A stretch of 64,000 nt of DNA from Fragum whitleyi (taxonomy: Eukaryota > Mollusca > Bivalvia > Cardiida > Cardiidae), in assembly GCA_948146395.1 (NCBI GenBank), contig OX411549.1:30588693-30652692 (forward strand), in the 5' to 3' direction. Under the pieces are notes generated by a model, which was given only the letters and a program-made list of their open reading frames with translations, was not told the origin of the DNA and ran no database searches. Below are positions 36,534 through 47,253 of the stretch, piece after piece. Each line of letters starts with the position of its first letter. The first letter of the stretch is position 1. Both the position numbers and the translations under genes were made by a program.

Positions 36534-36826
36534 AAAAGAAAGGTTTATAAAATAAATCTTTCTTTTTGCATCATCATTAGCATATACAATGATAATATAC
36601 ATCACATAATTGATAATATCATGTTTCGTTGAAACATTTCAGCACATCTAGCATGAAAATACAAACAATTTTCATCAAAAGAATTGAAAAAGAGTTATAT
36701 ATGCAAACATATATACATATATACAAAAAAAAAGTGAAATGTAACTGTTAAATGCACCATGACAGCATTGTATGTGAAATTGTTATTATTGTACATGTTG
36801 TATACAGGCCGGTGGCCAATATACTA

Positions 36827-36929
<103 letters not shown>

Positions 36930-36958
36930 GAGTATTAAAGATAAGACAATTCAAAATT

Positions 36959-38137
36959 TTAGACTCTTGACAGAGCATTCGGTATAATGTTGTCTTTTCC
37001 TTTAATGTGTCTTACATTAAGATCAAATTCTTGAAGTGACAAACTCCACCTCAATAATCTTTGATTCTTACTCTTAAGTTTGTGGAGAAAACTTAAGGGA
37101 TTGTGATCACTGAATACAACTATAGGAGAAGTTGCAGATGTTAAATAAACTTCAAAATGTTGGATTGCTAAAATCAAAGCAAGACATTCTTTTTCAATGG
37201 TGGAGTAGTTGTTCTGATGTTTGTTTAATTTTTTAGAAAAATAACAAACTAGATGATCATTACCGTCATCGTCTTCTTGCAAAAGAACAGCACCAATACC
37301 CACATCACTTGCATCAACAGCTAATTTGAAACATTTGTCAAAATTAGGTGCTAAAAGAACTGGTGTGCTCTTTAGTATGGCTTTCAAGCGATCAAAGGCA
37401 ACTTGATTGTTATCATTCCATTTGAACTTAACGTTTTTCTTTAATAAGTTTGTTAAAGGTTCAGCTATTATAGAAAAAATCTTACAAAACTTTCTATAGT
37501 AGCAAGCCATACCAAGAAATCGCATCAGTTGCTTTTTAGTAGCAGGCACAGGAAACTCAGAGATAGCATTGACCTTAGATTCTAAAGGTTTAACTTTACC
37601 CTGTCCCACAAGATAACCTAAAAAAGTAACAGTAGCATGACAAATTTCTGTTTTTCCAAGATTGACAGTCAATTTTGCATCTCTGAGATCGAAGAATTGT
37701 TTGATTCTTTGAAGGTGGTCACTCCATGTATCTGTGTGGATGATGACGTCGTCGATGTATGCGTCACAGCCATCTAAGCCAGCTATAACCATATTTACAA
37801 GCCGCTGAAATGTCGCAGGAGAATTTTTCATCCCAAATGGCATAACTTTGTACTGGAACAGACCAGTTGGAGTAGCAAATGCTGATGCTTCTTTAGCCCT
37901 TTCAGTGAGCGGAACTTGCCAGAATCCTTTGAGAAGGTCAAATTTGGTGACATTTTTAGAATTACCGACTTTGTCAATACAGTCATCAATTCTTGGTATT
38001 GGTAAAGAGTCAGTTTTTGTCACTGAGTTCACTTTTCGATAGTCAGTACACATTCTGTATGTTCCATTTGGCTTTGGAACTAATATACATGGTGAACTGT
38101 AATTACTTTGGCTGGGTTCAATAAAATCATTCTCCAA
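36959..38137 (-). CDS. Reverse transcriptase-RNase H of the LTR element
   Basis: The 392-codon open frame starts inside the reverse transcriptase with 'EPSQSNYSSPCILVPKPNG' and 'CTDYRKVN'. It has the palm motifs 'FDLLKGFWQVPL' and 'FGMKNSPATFQ' and the catalytic 'YIDDVIIH' (about residues 128-135). The thumb-region 'FLGYLVGQGKV' and 'FLGMACYYRKF' follow. RNase H has 'AVDASDVGIGAVL', 'EKECLALI' and 'FSDHNPLSFL', and the frame ends 'NALSRV' and stop. No integrase follows. The frame is joined to the upstream frame only through a 4-bp tandem duplication (AAGTAAGT at about 38139-38146) that breaks the reading frame. Confidence 0.95.
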   Translation of the reverse strand: MENDFIEPSQSNYSSPCILVPKPNGTYRMCTDYRKVNSVTKTDSLPIPRIDDCIDKVGNSKNVTKFDLLKGFWQVPLTERAKEASAFATPTGLFQYKVMPFGMKNSPATFQRLVNMVIAGLDGCDAYIDDVIIHTDTWSDHLQRIKQFFDLRDAKLTVNLGKTEICHATVTFLGYLVGQGKVKPLESKVNAISEFPVPATKKQLMRFLGMACYYRKFCKIFSIIAEPLTNLLKKNVKFKWNDNNQVAFDRLKAILKSTPVLLAPNFDKCFKLAVDASDVGIGAVLLQEDDDGNDHLVCYFSKKLNKHQNNYSTIEKECLALILAIQHFEVYLTSATSPIVVFSDHNPLSFLHKLKSKNQRLLRWSLSLQEFDLNVRHIKGKDNIIPNALSRV

Positions 38138-38984
38138 TAAGTAAGTAATTCACTTCATCTTGAAGGGCTTTTTGTTTCACTGGATTCATTCTATAAGGAT
38201 GTTGTTTTATTGGTTGAGAATCTTCCACAATGACATCATGATATATTTTATCAGTTCTTGTGGGGATGACAGAAAACAAATGTTCATATTCATTAATCAA
38301 CTGTTTCAGCTCTTCTCGTTGAGATGGCTCCAAATGCGAAAGTTTGTCGTCAAGATTCTTTAGTATTTCAGAGTTCTCAAGTTTAGGTGGACCAGGAAGA
38401 GATTTTTCACTGAAGTCTGAACTAACTTCTGATTCAGTCACATTTGATTCTTGTGGGACGGTGTTTACAACTGTAACTGGTTTTGAAATAGAGGTATCTC
38501 TGTCAAAATACTTTTTTAACATATTCACATGACACATTTGTTTATTTTTACGCCTTCCAGGAGTATTGATAATATAATTCAAATCACTTGTTTTCTTATC
38601 AATAGTATACGGGCCATAATATCTTGCCTGTAAGGGCCGGCCAGGTATTGGCAAAAGAGCAAGGACTTTATCACCTGTTTCAAATTTCCTATCAACACTA
38701 TGCTTGTCATATCTTGCCTTCATTTTGCTCTGAGATGATTTAAGATTTGACCTAGCAACCTCACATGCCCTAGACAGTTTATTTCTAAAGTCAGAAACAT
38801 ACTGTAACAAGTTCAAGGGTGTTTCATCATCAGCAAGAAATTTCTCTTTTAAGAGTGTTAATGGCCCACGAACAGAATGACCAAAAACAAACTCAAAGGG
38901 ACTAAAGCCAAGATTCTTGAACAGATTCTCTGACTGCAAATAATAGCAAATGAATACCTTCATCCCAATTTTTCTCAGTATCAA
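38127..38984 (-). CDS. Integrase C-terminal (GPY/F) module leading into reverse transcriptase
   Basis: After a frameshift from the integrase core the frame reads 'LGFSPFEFVFGHSVRGPL', a linker, then the GPY/F-type module 'RYYGPYTIDKK' and 'CHVNMLKKYF'. It then continues without a stop through a Ser/Glu-rich spacer into 'EEYEHLF'-like and 'PIKQHPYRMNPVK', the lead-in to the reverse transcriptase. The continuity of integrase end and reverse transcriptase start in one frame proves that integrase lies upstream. The frame stops at 38127 because of the 4-bp duplication. Confidence 0.92.
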   Translation of the reverse strand: MILRKIGMKVFICYYLQSENLFKNLGFSPFEFVFGHSVRGPLTLLKEKFLADDETPLNLLQYVSDFRNKLSRACEVARSNLKSSQSKMKARYDKHSVDRKFETGDKVLALLPIPGRPLQARYYGPYTIDKKTSDLNYIINTPGRRKNKQMCHVNMLKKYFDRDTSISKPVTVVNTVPQESNVTESEVSSDFSEKSLPGPPKLENSEILKNLDDKLSHLEPSQREELKQLINEYEHLFSVIPTRTDKIYHDVIVEDSQPIKQHPYRMNPVKQKALQDEVNYLLIGE

Positions 38985-39215
38985 AACAATATGACCTTAT
39001 CATGTTCTTTAGGGTCTGATGAAATCTTTCTAAAGCACCTTGACTTTCAGGGTGATTAGCAGATGACCGATATTGCTTGATACCTACTTCATGCATAACC
39101 TGTTGGAATATGCCTGACATGAAGTTTGATCCTTGATCAGACTGAATTGATTTTGGAAGGCCAACAAAAGTAAAGAACTTGACAAGAGCATTAATGATTG
39201 ACTTTGCCTTAATGT
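38902..39215 (-). pseudogene. Integrase core remnant
   Basis: The minus-strand frame holds 'FFTFVGLPKSIQSDQGSNF', with the second Asp of the D,D-35-E triad, and 'HPESQGALERFHQTLKNM', with its Glu. The first Asp and the zinc-binding N-terminal domain are missing because the sequence joins directly to a gag-like segment at about 39215-39225. The frame ends at a TAG caused by a small indel near 38905. Confidence 0.9.
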
Positions 39216-39221
39216 TTCTTT

Positions 39222-39526
39222 TTCTTCAAATTCTCATTGTGCTCTTTCTCTTTCAATTTCCAATTCCTTCTCCCTTTGTTGAAGTTTTAACAGTTCAAGC
39301 TCTCTTCAGCTTTCTGATTCAACAATGAGAGATAGAGCCTTTTCATCAAAAATGTCCTCATCAACAAAATATTGAATCAAAATATTCTTAATTTCATGCT
39401 TTCGCAATGAGACTTGACTTCTTTTAATTCATAATGTTTGGCAAGATTGAGCAAATCAGGCTTTTTACCCAAATTCAATAGCTCCACGGAAGGTTCGTTC
39501 GTAAATTTTTCTCAGTCAAAAGACAT
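39222..39526 (-). pseudogene. Gag-like N-terminal remnant
   Basis: An ATG at 39526 is followed after four codons by TGA. Beyond the stop the same frame has 'PSVELLNLGKKPDLLNLAKHY', and a neighbouring frame has a Glu/Lys/Leu-rich coiled segment ('KEKELEIEREKE'-like). This pattern is common at the start of gag in invertebrate Gypsy elements. The rest of gag and the protease are deleted. Confidence 0.65.
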
Positions 39527-39709
39527 GGTAGCTTGTTGCCGTATTCAAATAAGAATGTAAGATTTCGATAAATAATAGTGCAAGTACACTCTAGATTTAT
39601 CAAAATTGAAATATGAAATTAATTTCTTAAATAATTTTGAACAGCAGATTTAAATAAAGAATTAGTTTGATTTGTTTTGTTTTGTTTGTTTGTTTGTCTG
39701 ATGTTCGTA

Positions 39710-39727
39710 TCTCGAGACGAGCCCCCA
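39710..39727 (-). promoter_or_regulatory. Primer-binding site, tRNA-Pro type
   Basis: Four bases inside the 5' LTR the minus strand reads TGGGGGCTCGTCTCGAGA. The first 12 nt match the complement of the metazoan tRNA-Pro 3' end, also used by some vertebrate retroviruses; the last six do not. Confidence 0.75.
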
Positions 39728-39731
39728 ATTC

Positions 39732-40294
39732 TGTTACGTGCTAATGTAACAAGAACAAAGAAGCCAACAACAAACTTTACAATTAACAATATTTTTTGAC
39801 AATAATACCAGAATTATTGACAATATGAAATTAATAAAAAAAAACCAAATTACAATACCTTGAATGTTAAATCCTAAAGTTTTTAATTTAAATTTAGATC
39901 TAATTGAATTAAGTTCCTGGTCCACAAATAATAATTCCAATAATATCCAAATTTAAAACTAAGCACGCTTTTAAACACACTTTTAAGATAACAAGAAATC
40001 CCCTTTTAGTTTAACACAGTATTACTAAATGAAACCATTAGTCTAAATCAAGTGAACCAAGAATGCTGTAGGAACCCCTTTATATAATACCATAGAATAA
40101 TCTAGAATAGCATAGAACATAAGAAGACTCTAGAGTCTGAATCACTTTCTAAAAGACCTTTCTAGAAAGATCTAAAATATTCTACATATATATTACCTAA
40201 CAGTGTCAAGAGATATTGGAAAATCCCCAGACTAATTCTAAAAACAGACACGGTAAAAACCATTAGGACTATTTATATTTTTATATATATAACA
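39732..40294 (-). repeat. 5' LTR
   Basis: This 563-bp LTR is the more complete copy. The 59-bp stretch missing from the other LTR (about 40074-40132) contains TATATAATACC. Ends on the minus strand are TGTTATAT...CGTAACA. Confidence 0.93.
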
Positions 40295-40298
40295 ATAG

Positions 40299-41130
40299 AT
40301 GGAGGAAGCACGTTCGCATGAAATTTATGTCAAAGGTGATAAAAAGTGCTTAGTTATTTGGCATGACATATAATTCTAAGACAATTAAGCAGACTCAAAC
40401 ATTTTGCCAACTTGAAAAAGTCCCTGTGCTATAGGGTACCGGAGTTAACACAGAAATTAAGAAGGAAACGCCAACAATCTTCTCTTTCTAAGCAAAAGGC
40501 ATACATCAAATCATGCCTAGAGAATTGCCACATGACAACAAACTAAACACTGTAAGCTGATTTAAGATCAAAATAAAGCCTGCGTTGTTGGGGATCTTTA
40601 CTACAAACAGATATCAATTACTTAATCTCGTGATTTTTCACCTCAAACAGTTAAGTCTGATACTTTTATTATTCATCTATGTTTTCTACGAAAATAATTT
40701 GAATTATACACCTTGAATCGAAATAAGCCCTATGTTGTGAGGCCACATTTAATATGGAGGTGGTAGGAGTAAATCACTTTTTAAAAAAGGTCTCATTTTT
40801 AACCTTAAGACAAACAATCTTTAAACATGTGGTTTGGTGTAATATTTTTCTACCAAAACGATTAACAGTAACTCTTTTTCTTATATAAGATGTCAGATCA
40901 TTCCTATGTAATGTAATATTAAATATCCGATACAAGCCCTACAGAAATTGTTGAAAGACTTTAAAGTTTGGAGCTCATGCACTCGAGTGAGCGACAAATG
41001 ACCATCATGATCATGTAGTAATGAAAATTTCGCTCATGTAATTGAATCTCCAAAAAAAGTATGCCTAACTTTATGTCTATATTATGATAATAGTGTAGCG
41101 GTTTGATTTAATCATTTAAATATCATTTTA
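40299..41130. other. No gene recognised
   Basis: AT-rich, without supported exon or bounded repeat. Confidence 0.35.
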
Positions 41131-41133
41131 CAG

Positions 41134-41190
41134 AACAAATACAGCATTGAACAAGGCACAGAGTACATAACTCCAGGAGAATTGAAAAAG
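41134..41190 (+). CDS. Candidate small coding exon with YITP motif
   Basis: The acceptor TATCATTTTACAG is followed by a 57-nt open segment and donor AAAAAG|GTATGG. It is phase 0 at both ends and encodes 19 residues including 'GTEYITPGELKK'. The next similar block at 43424 also starts in phase 0 and contains 'GYITLAEV'. Product unknown. It may belong to the tandem-CARD gene downstream, whose first visible exon also starts in phase 0, or to a separate gene. Such short exons can arise by chance, so transcript evidence is needed for a firm call. Confidence 0.42.
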
Positions 41191-43423
41191 GTATGGCACG
41201 GTTTATTGACCCGAATCTGACCCCTGATATTTTGATGAATAAAACTCTGATTATTCCTACACAGCTTTGCGCGTGCTTTCATATGAAAGCATAACAACCG
41301 GAATTGAATGTAATATATATTTTGTTATTTGAAAAAACAAGACAGTAATTGTTATTCAAGCATTTTTTCTACCGAGGTCAAATTTGGGTCAAATAAACCA
41401 AGGTATAACGTTAACATACAAATACCACTTTCTCAAAACAAAATAAATCTACATGATATAGATTTATCAAGCCAATAATTTTATTTATCTAATGCAAGTA
41501 ATATTCAATGTTAATGATATCATGTTTATATCATAGTAATCAAATATTGACCGAACAAAGTGATGAAGAAAAATGAGCAGCGAATCTATTTTGAACGCCT
41601 TTTCTGACAGTTTATAATGCACCTTAAATGTTTTTGTAACTTCGTGTTTAGAAAAAAATCATGTTGGCCCTTGTGGTCTTTCGTAAAATTAAGTGATGCC
41701 AATCTTCGTTATTTAGCAGGGCTGTTGAAATGTCGCTATTTTGATCGGGATACGTAACAACGTTACACTTGTCATAATTTCAATTTAGTACACAAATCAT
41801 CGTTACATCTACTTCGATTGGTAATGGTATATATTTTTAACGATATAGGTGTATTTTCAAAACTGAGCTCTGACCTAGGCGTTGAGTCCATTACCAAAGG
41901 TATATTAGTAAACCTTAAGATCTAAGCCAATCACTAGGTTTCATTTGAAAGGTAATTTGTATCTTTGTTATGTCTGTTTTATCTATTTTGAAAGAATAGC
42001 ATGGAAATTTAACCGTTAAAAGTAGATTTCACGGCTCACCGCTCAAGATCTACCTATATGTATAATTTGACCAGTAACAAAGATGTAGCTCTAAACACTT
42101 CTACATAAGTTTTCATAGCGGCCATTCCAACTGTTACAATTCCTATCTCTCTGTTGGGCCAACCGCTTCGAAAATAAGATTATTGAACTACTACATTCAA
42201 AAGAAATAGTTATCACACAATGGAACCTGTATTGACCTGATTTCGCCTGTCTGATAACATAACACGATATGAGGCAGTCTATTTTTAGGAGCAATTTGCA
42301 TACTCTTACACCTGAATTTCTTTGATTTTTAAGGGCAGAGCCTCGACAATTATAAATTCCCCAAACCTCGTTAGGTTTATTTTTTCATACAAAACACTAA
42401 GAACGTATTATTTATATACTCAAGCGCATTGAAAACGCACCACATAAAAAACCTGCACATACTATCCTAAATTATATAAAAAAAAAAAACAATCGACTCC
42501 AATTAAATCGTCTTTCAACCTATTAAGGAACATATAGCCATATCATTTCTTAACATCAACCATGAGACGTCGCTGTTTGTTTGGTGGTCATTTAAAAGGC
42601 CCTTTTGGCTTGCTCATTTCATTGCATTTTTGAAACAAATTTTAAATTGCATAATTAAAAGTATTGTTTCTAGGAAAATGAAAATACAGCATTAGATTTC
42701 ACATTTGTTCTAAGCAAAAAGCAGTAAAGTGGTCTCAACTTACGTATGTTATGAGATTAAATATGAACATAAGACTTTTTTAAATTAAAATCAGAGAATC
42801 GTCAATAACCCTTTGGTAATCGTGTTTTCGAATAATTCAAACTCCAAACGACATGTTTAGGCCCATCAGGGACGCCGAAGGTACGCCGTAACCTAGATAT
42901 AATTGAGCGCCAGCCTTTGCACGAATCAACTGTCTGGACAATGGCAACCGTTTCACAAATTAATAGCCAGCATTTTGTTCTGAATAAGAGGTTCTTTAAC
43001 CAAAAATCGAACGACAGAAAGGTTTTGCAAACCTAATTTGAAGATTTAAGATTAACGATTTCCAACTTTTTTCTTAAGTCATAGGTTCAAAAACCTTCGA
43101 TCGTCTCTGAGTTACTCTAACACTATTGTGAAGTAAATGGTCCATTACAAATATATTTTGATTGGTTATGTTCATGTCTGAAGTTTAGGTACGTTACATA
43201 AATATACGAGATAAAATTCAGGTGGTGCGTTTTCATTGCTCGTGAGTATATATAAATCAAACTTCAACGCCTCGCCGTCAACATCTTAAAAAAGTTCAGT
43301 TCTTATTTTTCGCAGGCTAATGAGTTCAGAAAAAAATACAATAATAAATAATCCCTGTGACAATTTATTTTGAAATTAAGATGTACCTGCGTTAATTTCT
43401 GTTTCACATGTTTTCTTTTCCAG
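41191..43423. other. Possible intron with dispersed repeats
   Basis: Contains the inverted copy (41840-42045) of the repeat at 27980-28265, and a patch at 42235-42295 whose inverse recurs at 56295-56350 ('GATATGAGGCAGTCTATTTT'). A half copy of the 35030 foldback lies at 42330-42412. No further exon is supported. Confidence 0.5.
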
Positions 43424-43498
43424 GAATGTAACAATAACACCCCAGTTGCTGCATCTGATTGTGGATACATTACTCTAGCAGAAGTACAGCGGTCTGAG
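43424..43498 (+). CDS. Candidate small coding exon with YITL motif
   Basis: A strong acceptor (ATGTTTTCTTTTCCAG) precedes a 75-nt open segment with donor TCTGAG|GTATTT. It is phase 0 at both ends and encodes 25 residues including 'ASDCGYITLAEVQRSE'. Together with the 41134 exon it would form a 44-residue segment with two Tyr-Ile-Thr motifs spaced 23 residues apart, too far for a classical ITAM. The function is unknown. Confidence 0.5.
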
Positions 43499-44079
43499 GT
43501 ATTTTTCAGAAAAAAATAACTTCAGCTTAGATTTTCATCTCTAAGAAATACTCTTATTTGTAAAAATACTCAGCGACTTTAAAAACGCAATACCTAAATA
43601 TATCACTAATATGCAAATATAAGTACACAGACTCGGACTAAAATGTAATTTTTTTGTAACCTTAATAAGTTACCGTTAATCCAACATCAATGTATTTTTG
43701 AACCATTCTATTGTTTTCCAAATACGGTGACGATTTTAAACATACTCGTGAAAGTTGAAATTTCTCCATTGCCCTACTGCAAGAACGATATATATAATGT
43801 TTATATATAACAAATTTTAGAGTTAACTTGAATGATCATGGGGATCAAACAAATCATCAATACTGCGTTCAAGCACGTTTGGTCAAAAGACGACACCAAA
43901 ACGTATTGACCAGAAATGAAGTCACTTCCACACTTTTCAATTCACTTATTAAAAACACTAACGTTGTCCATGGCAATGCGGTTTAGGCACACAAAGCCTC
44001 TTCACATCTTTAACCATTTGCAGACATGATGTTTAGGACTGCGACGCCATTTTGAGCGTGTTTACGGCATTACAATAAC

Positions 44080-45595
44080 AGTAGTATAGAAAAACATTTT
44101 TCGCAGACTCGTGCCGAGGCCGAGGTGCCGAGGCCGGAAACAATAAGGTCACGTGATCAACGTAACAATGGATGACGTCAGCAAGAATCACCTTACATAA
44201 CAATGGAGTAACGCACCGAGACCGTAAACAATGGGTGACGTCAACGTGAGTCAATTAACGTAACCAAGGAGTGACCGTGATTCACCTAGATTTACAACGT
44301 CACGCGACCTCATCCCTTTTGGAGGGTCTATAAGGTAGTATGAAACGCGTTATTTTGTACATTCAACGTAACAAAAATACATGGTTATGTGTACTAGTTG
44401 CATCGATATGGGTTTAAAATTGTTGAAAACTCCTACCAAAATAAATCACCTGAGGATAATCGGCGAAAGGGTCACTTCAATTCAAGGGCTCTCAATTTAC
44501 TCAAGTGGCCCTGAATAGAAGGAATGCAATTAAGAGGTCATCGCCCTTATCACAATACACTTCACCGCACACGACCCAATTATCTATAAATGGGTTAATG
44601 GGCACTTTCGGATTTGTTTGTATGGGGGGTTTCAACAATTTTTCAGTTATATCGCATTGTCTGTCGCACCTAATCAAGGGTTCTTGGACTGGAATCAGGG
44701 AGGGTTTAACCCCGCTTTTAACAATTGTTTAGTTACATCGCGGCATCTGCTGCACACAACCATGGGTTCCCGGGCGGGGATCAGGGGGGTTTAATATCGA
44801 TTTCCACAACTTTTCAGTTACAGTGCGACGACTGTCGATCCTAACCATATATTTCTGAATGAAACAAGGAAATTGGGAGGGGTTTAACGCCGCTTTTAAC
44901 AATCTTTCAGTTTCATCGCGGCAACTGCCGCTTCTAACCATATATTTCTGAATGAAACAAGGAAATCGGAAGGGGTTTAACGCCGCTTTTAACAATCTTT
45001 CAGTTTCATCTTGGCGACTGCCGCTTCTAACCATATATTTCTGAATGAAACAAGGAAATCGGGAGAGGTTAACCCCACTTTTAACAATCTTTCAGTTTCA
45101 TCGTGGCGACTGCCGCTTCTCATCATATATTTCTGGACGAATCACTGGAATCAGGGAGGGTTTAATGCGCTTTTCAAAAATCTTTCAGTTATATCGTGGC
45201 GACTGCCGCACCTTATTATGGATTCCTGGCCAAAACAATGGGATCAGGGATGGGGGTTAACGCCGCTCCCGGGATAAATGGGCACTTTTGGATTTGTTTG
45301 TTAGATAAGGGACATAACGTCGTACATAATATATTTATCGAAAGGTAATTAGTCACGCTGATTAAATACTATCTATTGTATTGTATATAACATGATAGAT
45401 CTAAAGTAGAAGTTTTTTATCAATGAGTCAGCTACTCGATAAGGCCGTAATGAACGTATTAATTGAGGAGAGAATAAGTATTATCGTGATTACCTAAAGC
45501 AATTCATTCTTTTGCGGCAATATTTTGTCGGGTCTTTCACTTTATGTTAAATCTTTAAAAAATAAAATGAAATTAAATAATGGACAGACACGTAA
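44080..45595. repeat. Left terminal inverted repeat with tandem satellite
   Basis: It is the inverse of 47253-48847. The outer 550 bp contain a GAGGCCGAGGTGCCGAGGCC motif and several 'GTGACGTCA'-like words. The inner part (about 44625-45275) holds about seven units of a 90-bp tandem repeat. It has about one repeat unit less than the right arm. Confidence 0.93.
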
Positions 45596-45656
45596 AAATA
45601 AGTTCACCAAATAAGTTTCTTTTTTTTTTTAATCAACATTTATTCATAATTATACA

Positions 45657-46026
45657 TTAAATCATCCGATCCCGTTCAATTGTTACATTTGTTCTTTTAT
45701 GAGTTCGCTTTTGATATAAACGATTGTTTTCGTGTATGGCTGTGATCACTAAAATTGAGGCTGAAGTGAGGTCCTTTTGTAGATATCTGTAGATTCTTTG
45801 GCTATTCGTTAATAGTGGCATCCAGTGTCGGGGGGTGGTAGTCATCGATTATGCTATCTAGCAAAAACTTCCGTTTACTGATGGCGTATTTCCAGGCTTC
45901 TTCAATCGAAAAATCATCATCGACCATCAGATCTTTAGCAGTTTTACTCATACTTCGATAAACCGACTGCTTTTGCATGGCATTAAACCACATGATTCGG
46001 TTACAGAGGTTTTTGGCAGAGCTTTC
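45657..46026 (-). pseudogene. Continuation of the zinc-finger ORF after a frameshift, plus downstream frame
   Basis: From about 46014 the minus strand reads 'NRIMWFNAMQKQSVYRSMSKT' in a frame one base off the C2H2 frame (46346-45948) and continues to a stop at 45802 ('FSIEEAWKYAISKRKFLL'). A one-base change in an A-run near 46025 would explain the break. A second short frame (45845-45657) overlaps and is probably not coding. The helical, basic and acidic make-up is typical of a small DNA-element protein; the function is unknown. Confidence 0.55.
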
Positions 46027-46346
46027 CTATAGCTCGATCTTAGATCTTCAAAAGCCCTGTTGCGTATTTGACTTTCATCAAGACTGGTCTGACGTCTCAG
46101 CTTTGATACCGCTTCCTCAAATTCACCATGACATTGCTCAAAAGTCCTGTCAATTAAGCTATCCCACGGATCGTAGTCGTTACACGTAGACTCGCTGTCC
46201 GATTCCGCATCGACTGACGAGTCTTCTTCGACGTCTATTGAATCGTCTTGGTCTAAAATTTCCTTGTCACTGTGAGTGTTTCTTTTATGACGTAACATAT
46301 CATCTTTACGTTTAAATGTTTTGTTGCAGATATCGCACGTATACAT
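45948..46346 (-). CDS. C2H2 zinc-finger protein of the Polinton-type element
   Basis: A 132-codon frame starts 'MYTCDICNKTFKRKDDMLRH' and forms one complete C2H2 finger (Cys4, Cys7, His20, His25). A very acidic Asp/Glu/Ser stretch (residues 27-58) follows, then 'WDSLIDRTFEQCHGEFEEAV' and a helical region. The frame is broken near residue 109, after which the natural continuation is in the next frame (45993-45802). One-finger proteins of this layout are frequent as uncharacterised ORFs in bivalve genomes (recollection). DNA binding is likely; the target is unknown. Strand and position suggest it follows the 46763-46404 frame. Confidence 0.68.
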   Translation of the reverse strand: MYTCDICNKTFKRKDDMLRHKRNTHSDKEILDQDDSIDVEEDSSVDAESDSESTCNDYDPWDSLIDRTFEQCHGEFEEAVSKLRRQTSLDESQIRNRAFEDLRSSYRKALPKTSVTESCGLMPCKSSRFIEV

Positions 46347-46403
46347 CTCTAAAGCCTTTGTTAGACTCGGGAGGAGGCGGAGGAGGCGGTCATTTTTATA
46401 CCC

Positions 46404-46763
46404 TCAAAACCCAGAATTGTCAGTACTTTGAACCCGTCGCATCTTTTTTGATGACGTCATATCGCCTATGACACATTTGTTAAGTCGGCGTTTGTTCGAA
46501 GAAGTCGTCGTTTCTTTAAAGGTTGGCGTTTTCTTCATACCATTTCCCATCATATCTAGACCAGCCTTTACACGCTCATTTAATCTGTCCACGGGTGTAA
46601 CTGCTTTTAGCGTAATCAGTTTGTTTTCTCGATTTACAGGCTTTTTCTCTTCGATCGCTATGACTTCTGGTCTTCGCCCTAGTAGGGTAATCCCGTTGTC
46701 TCTGTTAGACATCATTTCGAAATACCTTGCCCACTTTTCGGGGTCAGGGATATATTCCTTCAT
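46404..46763 (-). CDS. Small basic protein of the Polinton-type element
   Basis: A 119-codon frame begins at an ATG with 'MKEYIPDPEKWARYFEMM' and ends in a Lys/Arg/Ser-rich tail ('SSNKRRLNKC', 'SSKKMRRVQ'). It lies just upstream (57 bp) of the zinc-finger frame on the same strand. The composition (aromatic N-terminus, basic C-terminus) would fit a nucleic-acid-binding or minor structural protein of Polinton-like elements, but I do not recognise the family with certainty. No frameshift is evident. Confidence 0.58.
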   Translation of the reverse strand: MKEYIPDPEKWARYFEMMSNRDNGITLLGRRPEVIAIEEKKPVNRENKLITLKAVTPVDRLNERVKAGLDMMGNGMKKTPTFKETTTSSNKRRLNKCVIGDMTSSKKMRRVQSTDNSGF

Positions 46764-47053
46764 GTTACCAATGCAGTGGTTCTTGTTGTAATGATTAGCG
46801 AAAAACGCTCAAAGAAGCTTATATGAGTAAAGATTTTGACTTTTAGAGTTGCTCGCCACAAACTCCTCATGACCTCGTTCTACTCCCCAATAACTCCTCT
46901 TTGACTCATTTTTGCTCGACACAAACTCCTCATGACCTCATTCTACCCTCCAATAACTCCTCTTTGTCTCATTCTACTCATTTATCATAATCACCATATT
47001 GTTTCTTCACTCCGACCGACAAATGAGGTTGGGAGGCACCCGCATGAACCTGA

Positions 47054-47253
47054 ATTGTCTTCTGGACAGCAGAAAACCGGAAACTTGAAATAGGACATCG
47101 GAAACGTTGCTAAGAACATCCGAAACAGTCGTTGTCAAAAACCGAGAAAAAAAAGATGAATTCGGTTTTTGACAACGACTGTTTCGGATGTTCTTAGCAA
47201 CGTTTCCGATGTCCTATTTCAAGTTTCCGGTTTTCTGCTGTCCATAAGACAAT
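47054..47253. repeat. Internal hairpin with arms of about 92 bp
   Basis: The arm from 47054 to about 47146 ('GACAGCAGAAAACCGGAAAC', 'GGACATCGGAAACGTTGC', 'GAAACAGTCGTTGTCAAAAA') is repeated in inverse from about 47160 to 47253. The spacer is a short A-rich loop. It abuts the right inverted repeat. Arms differ only by small changes near the base. Confidence 0.92.

Noticed and set aside
43318..43375. Acceptor-like TATTTTTCGCAG followed by open codons
   Set aside because: No donor before the TAA; not a supportable exon.
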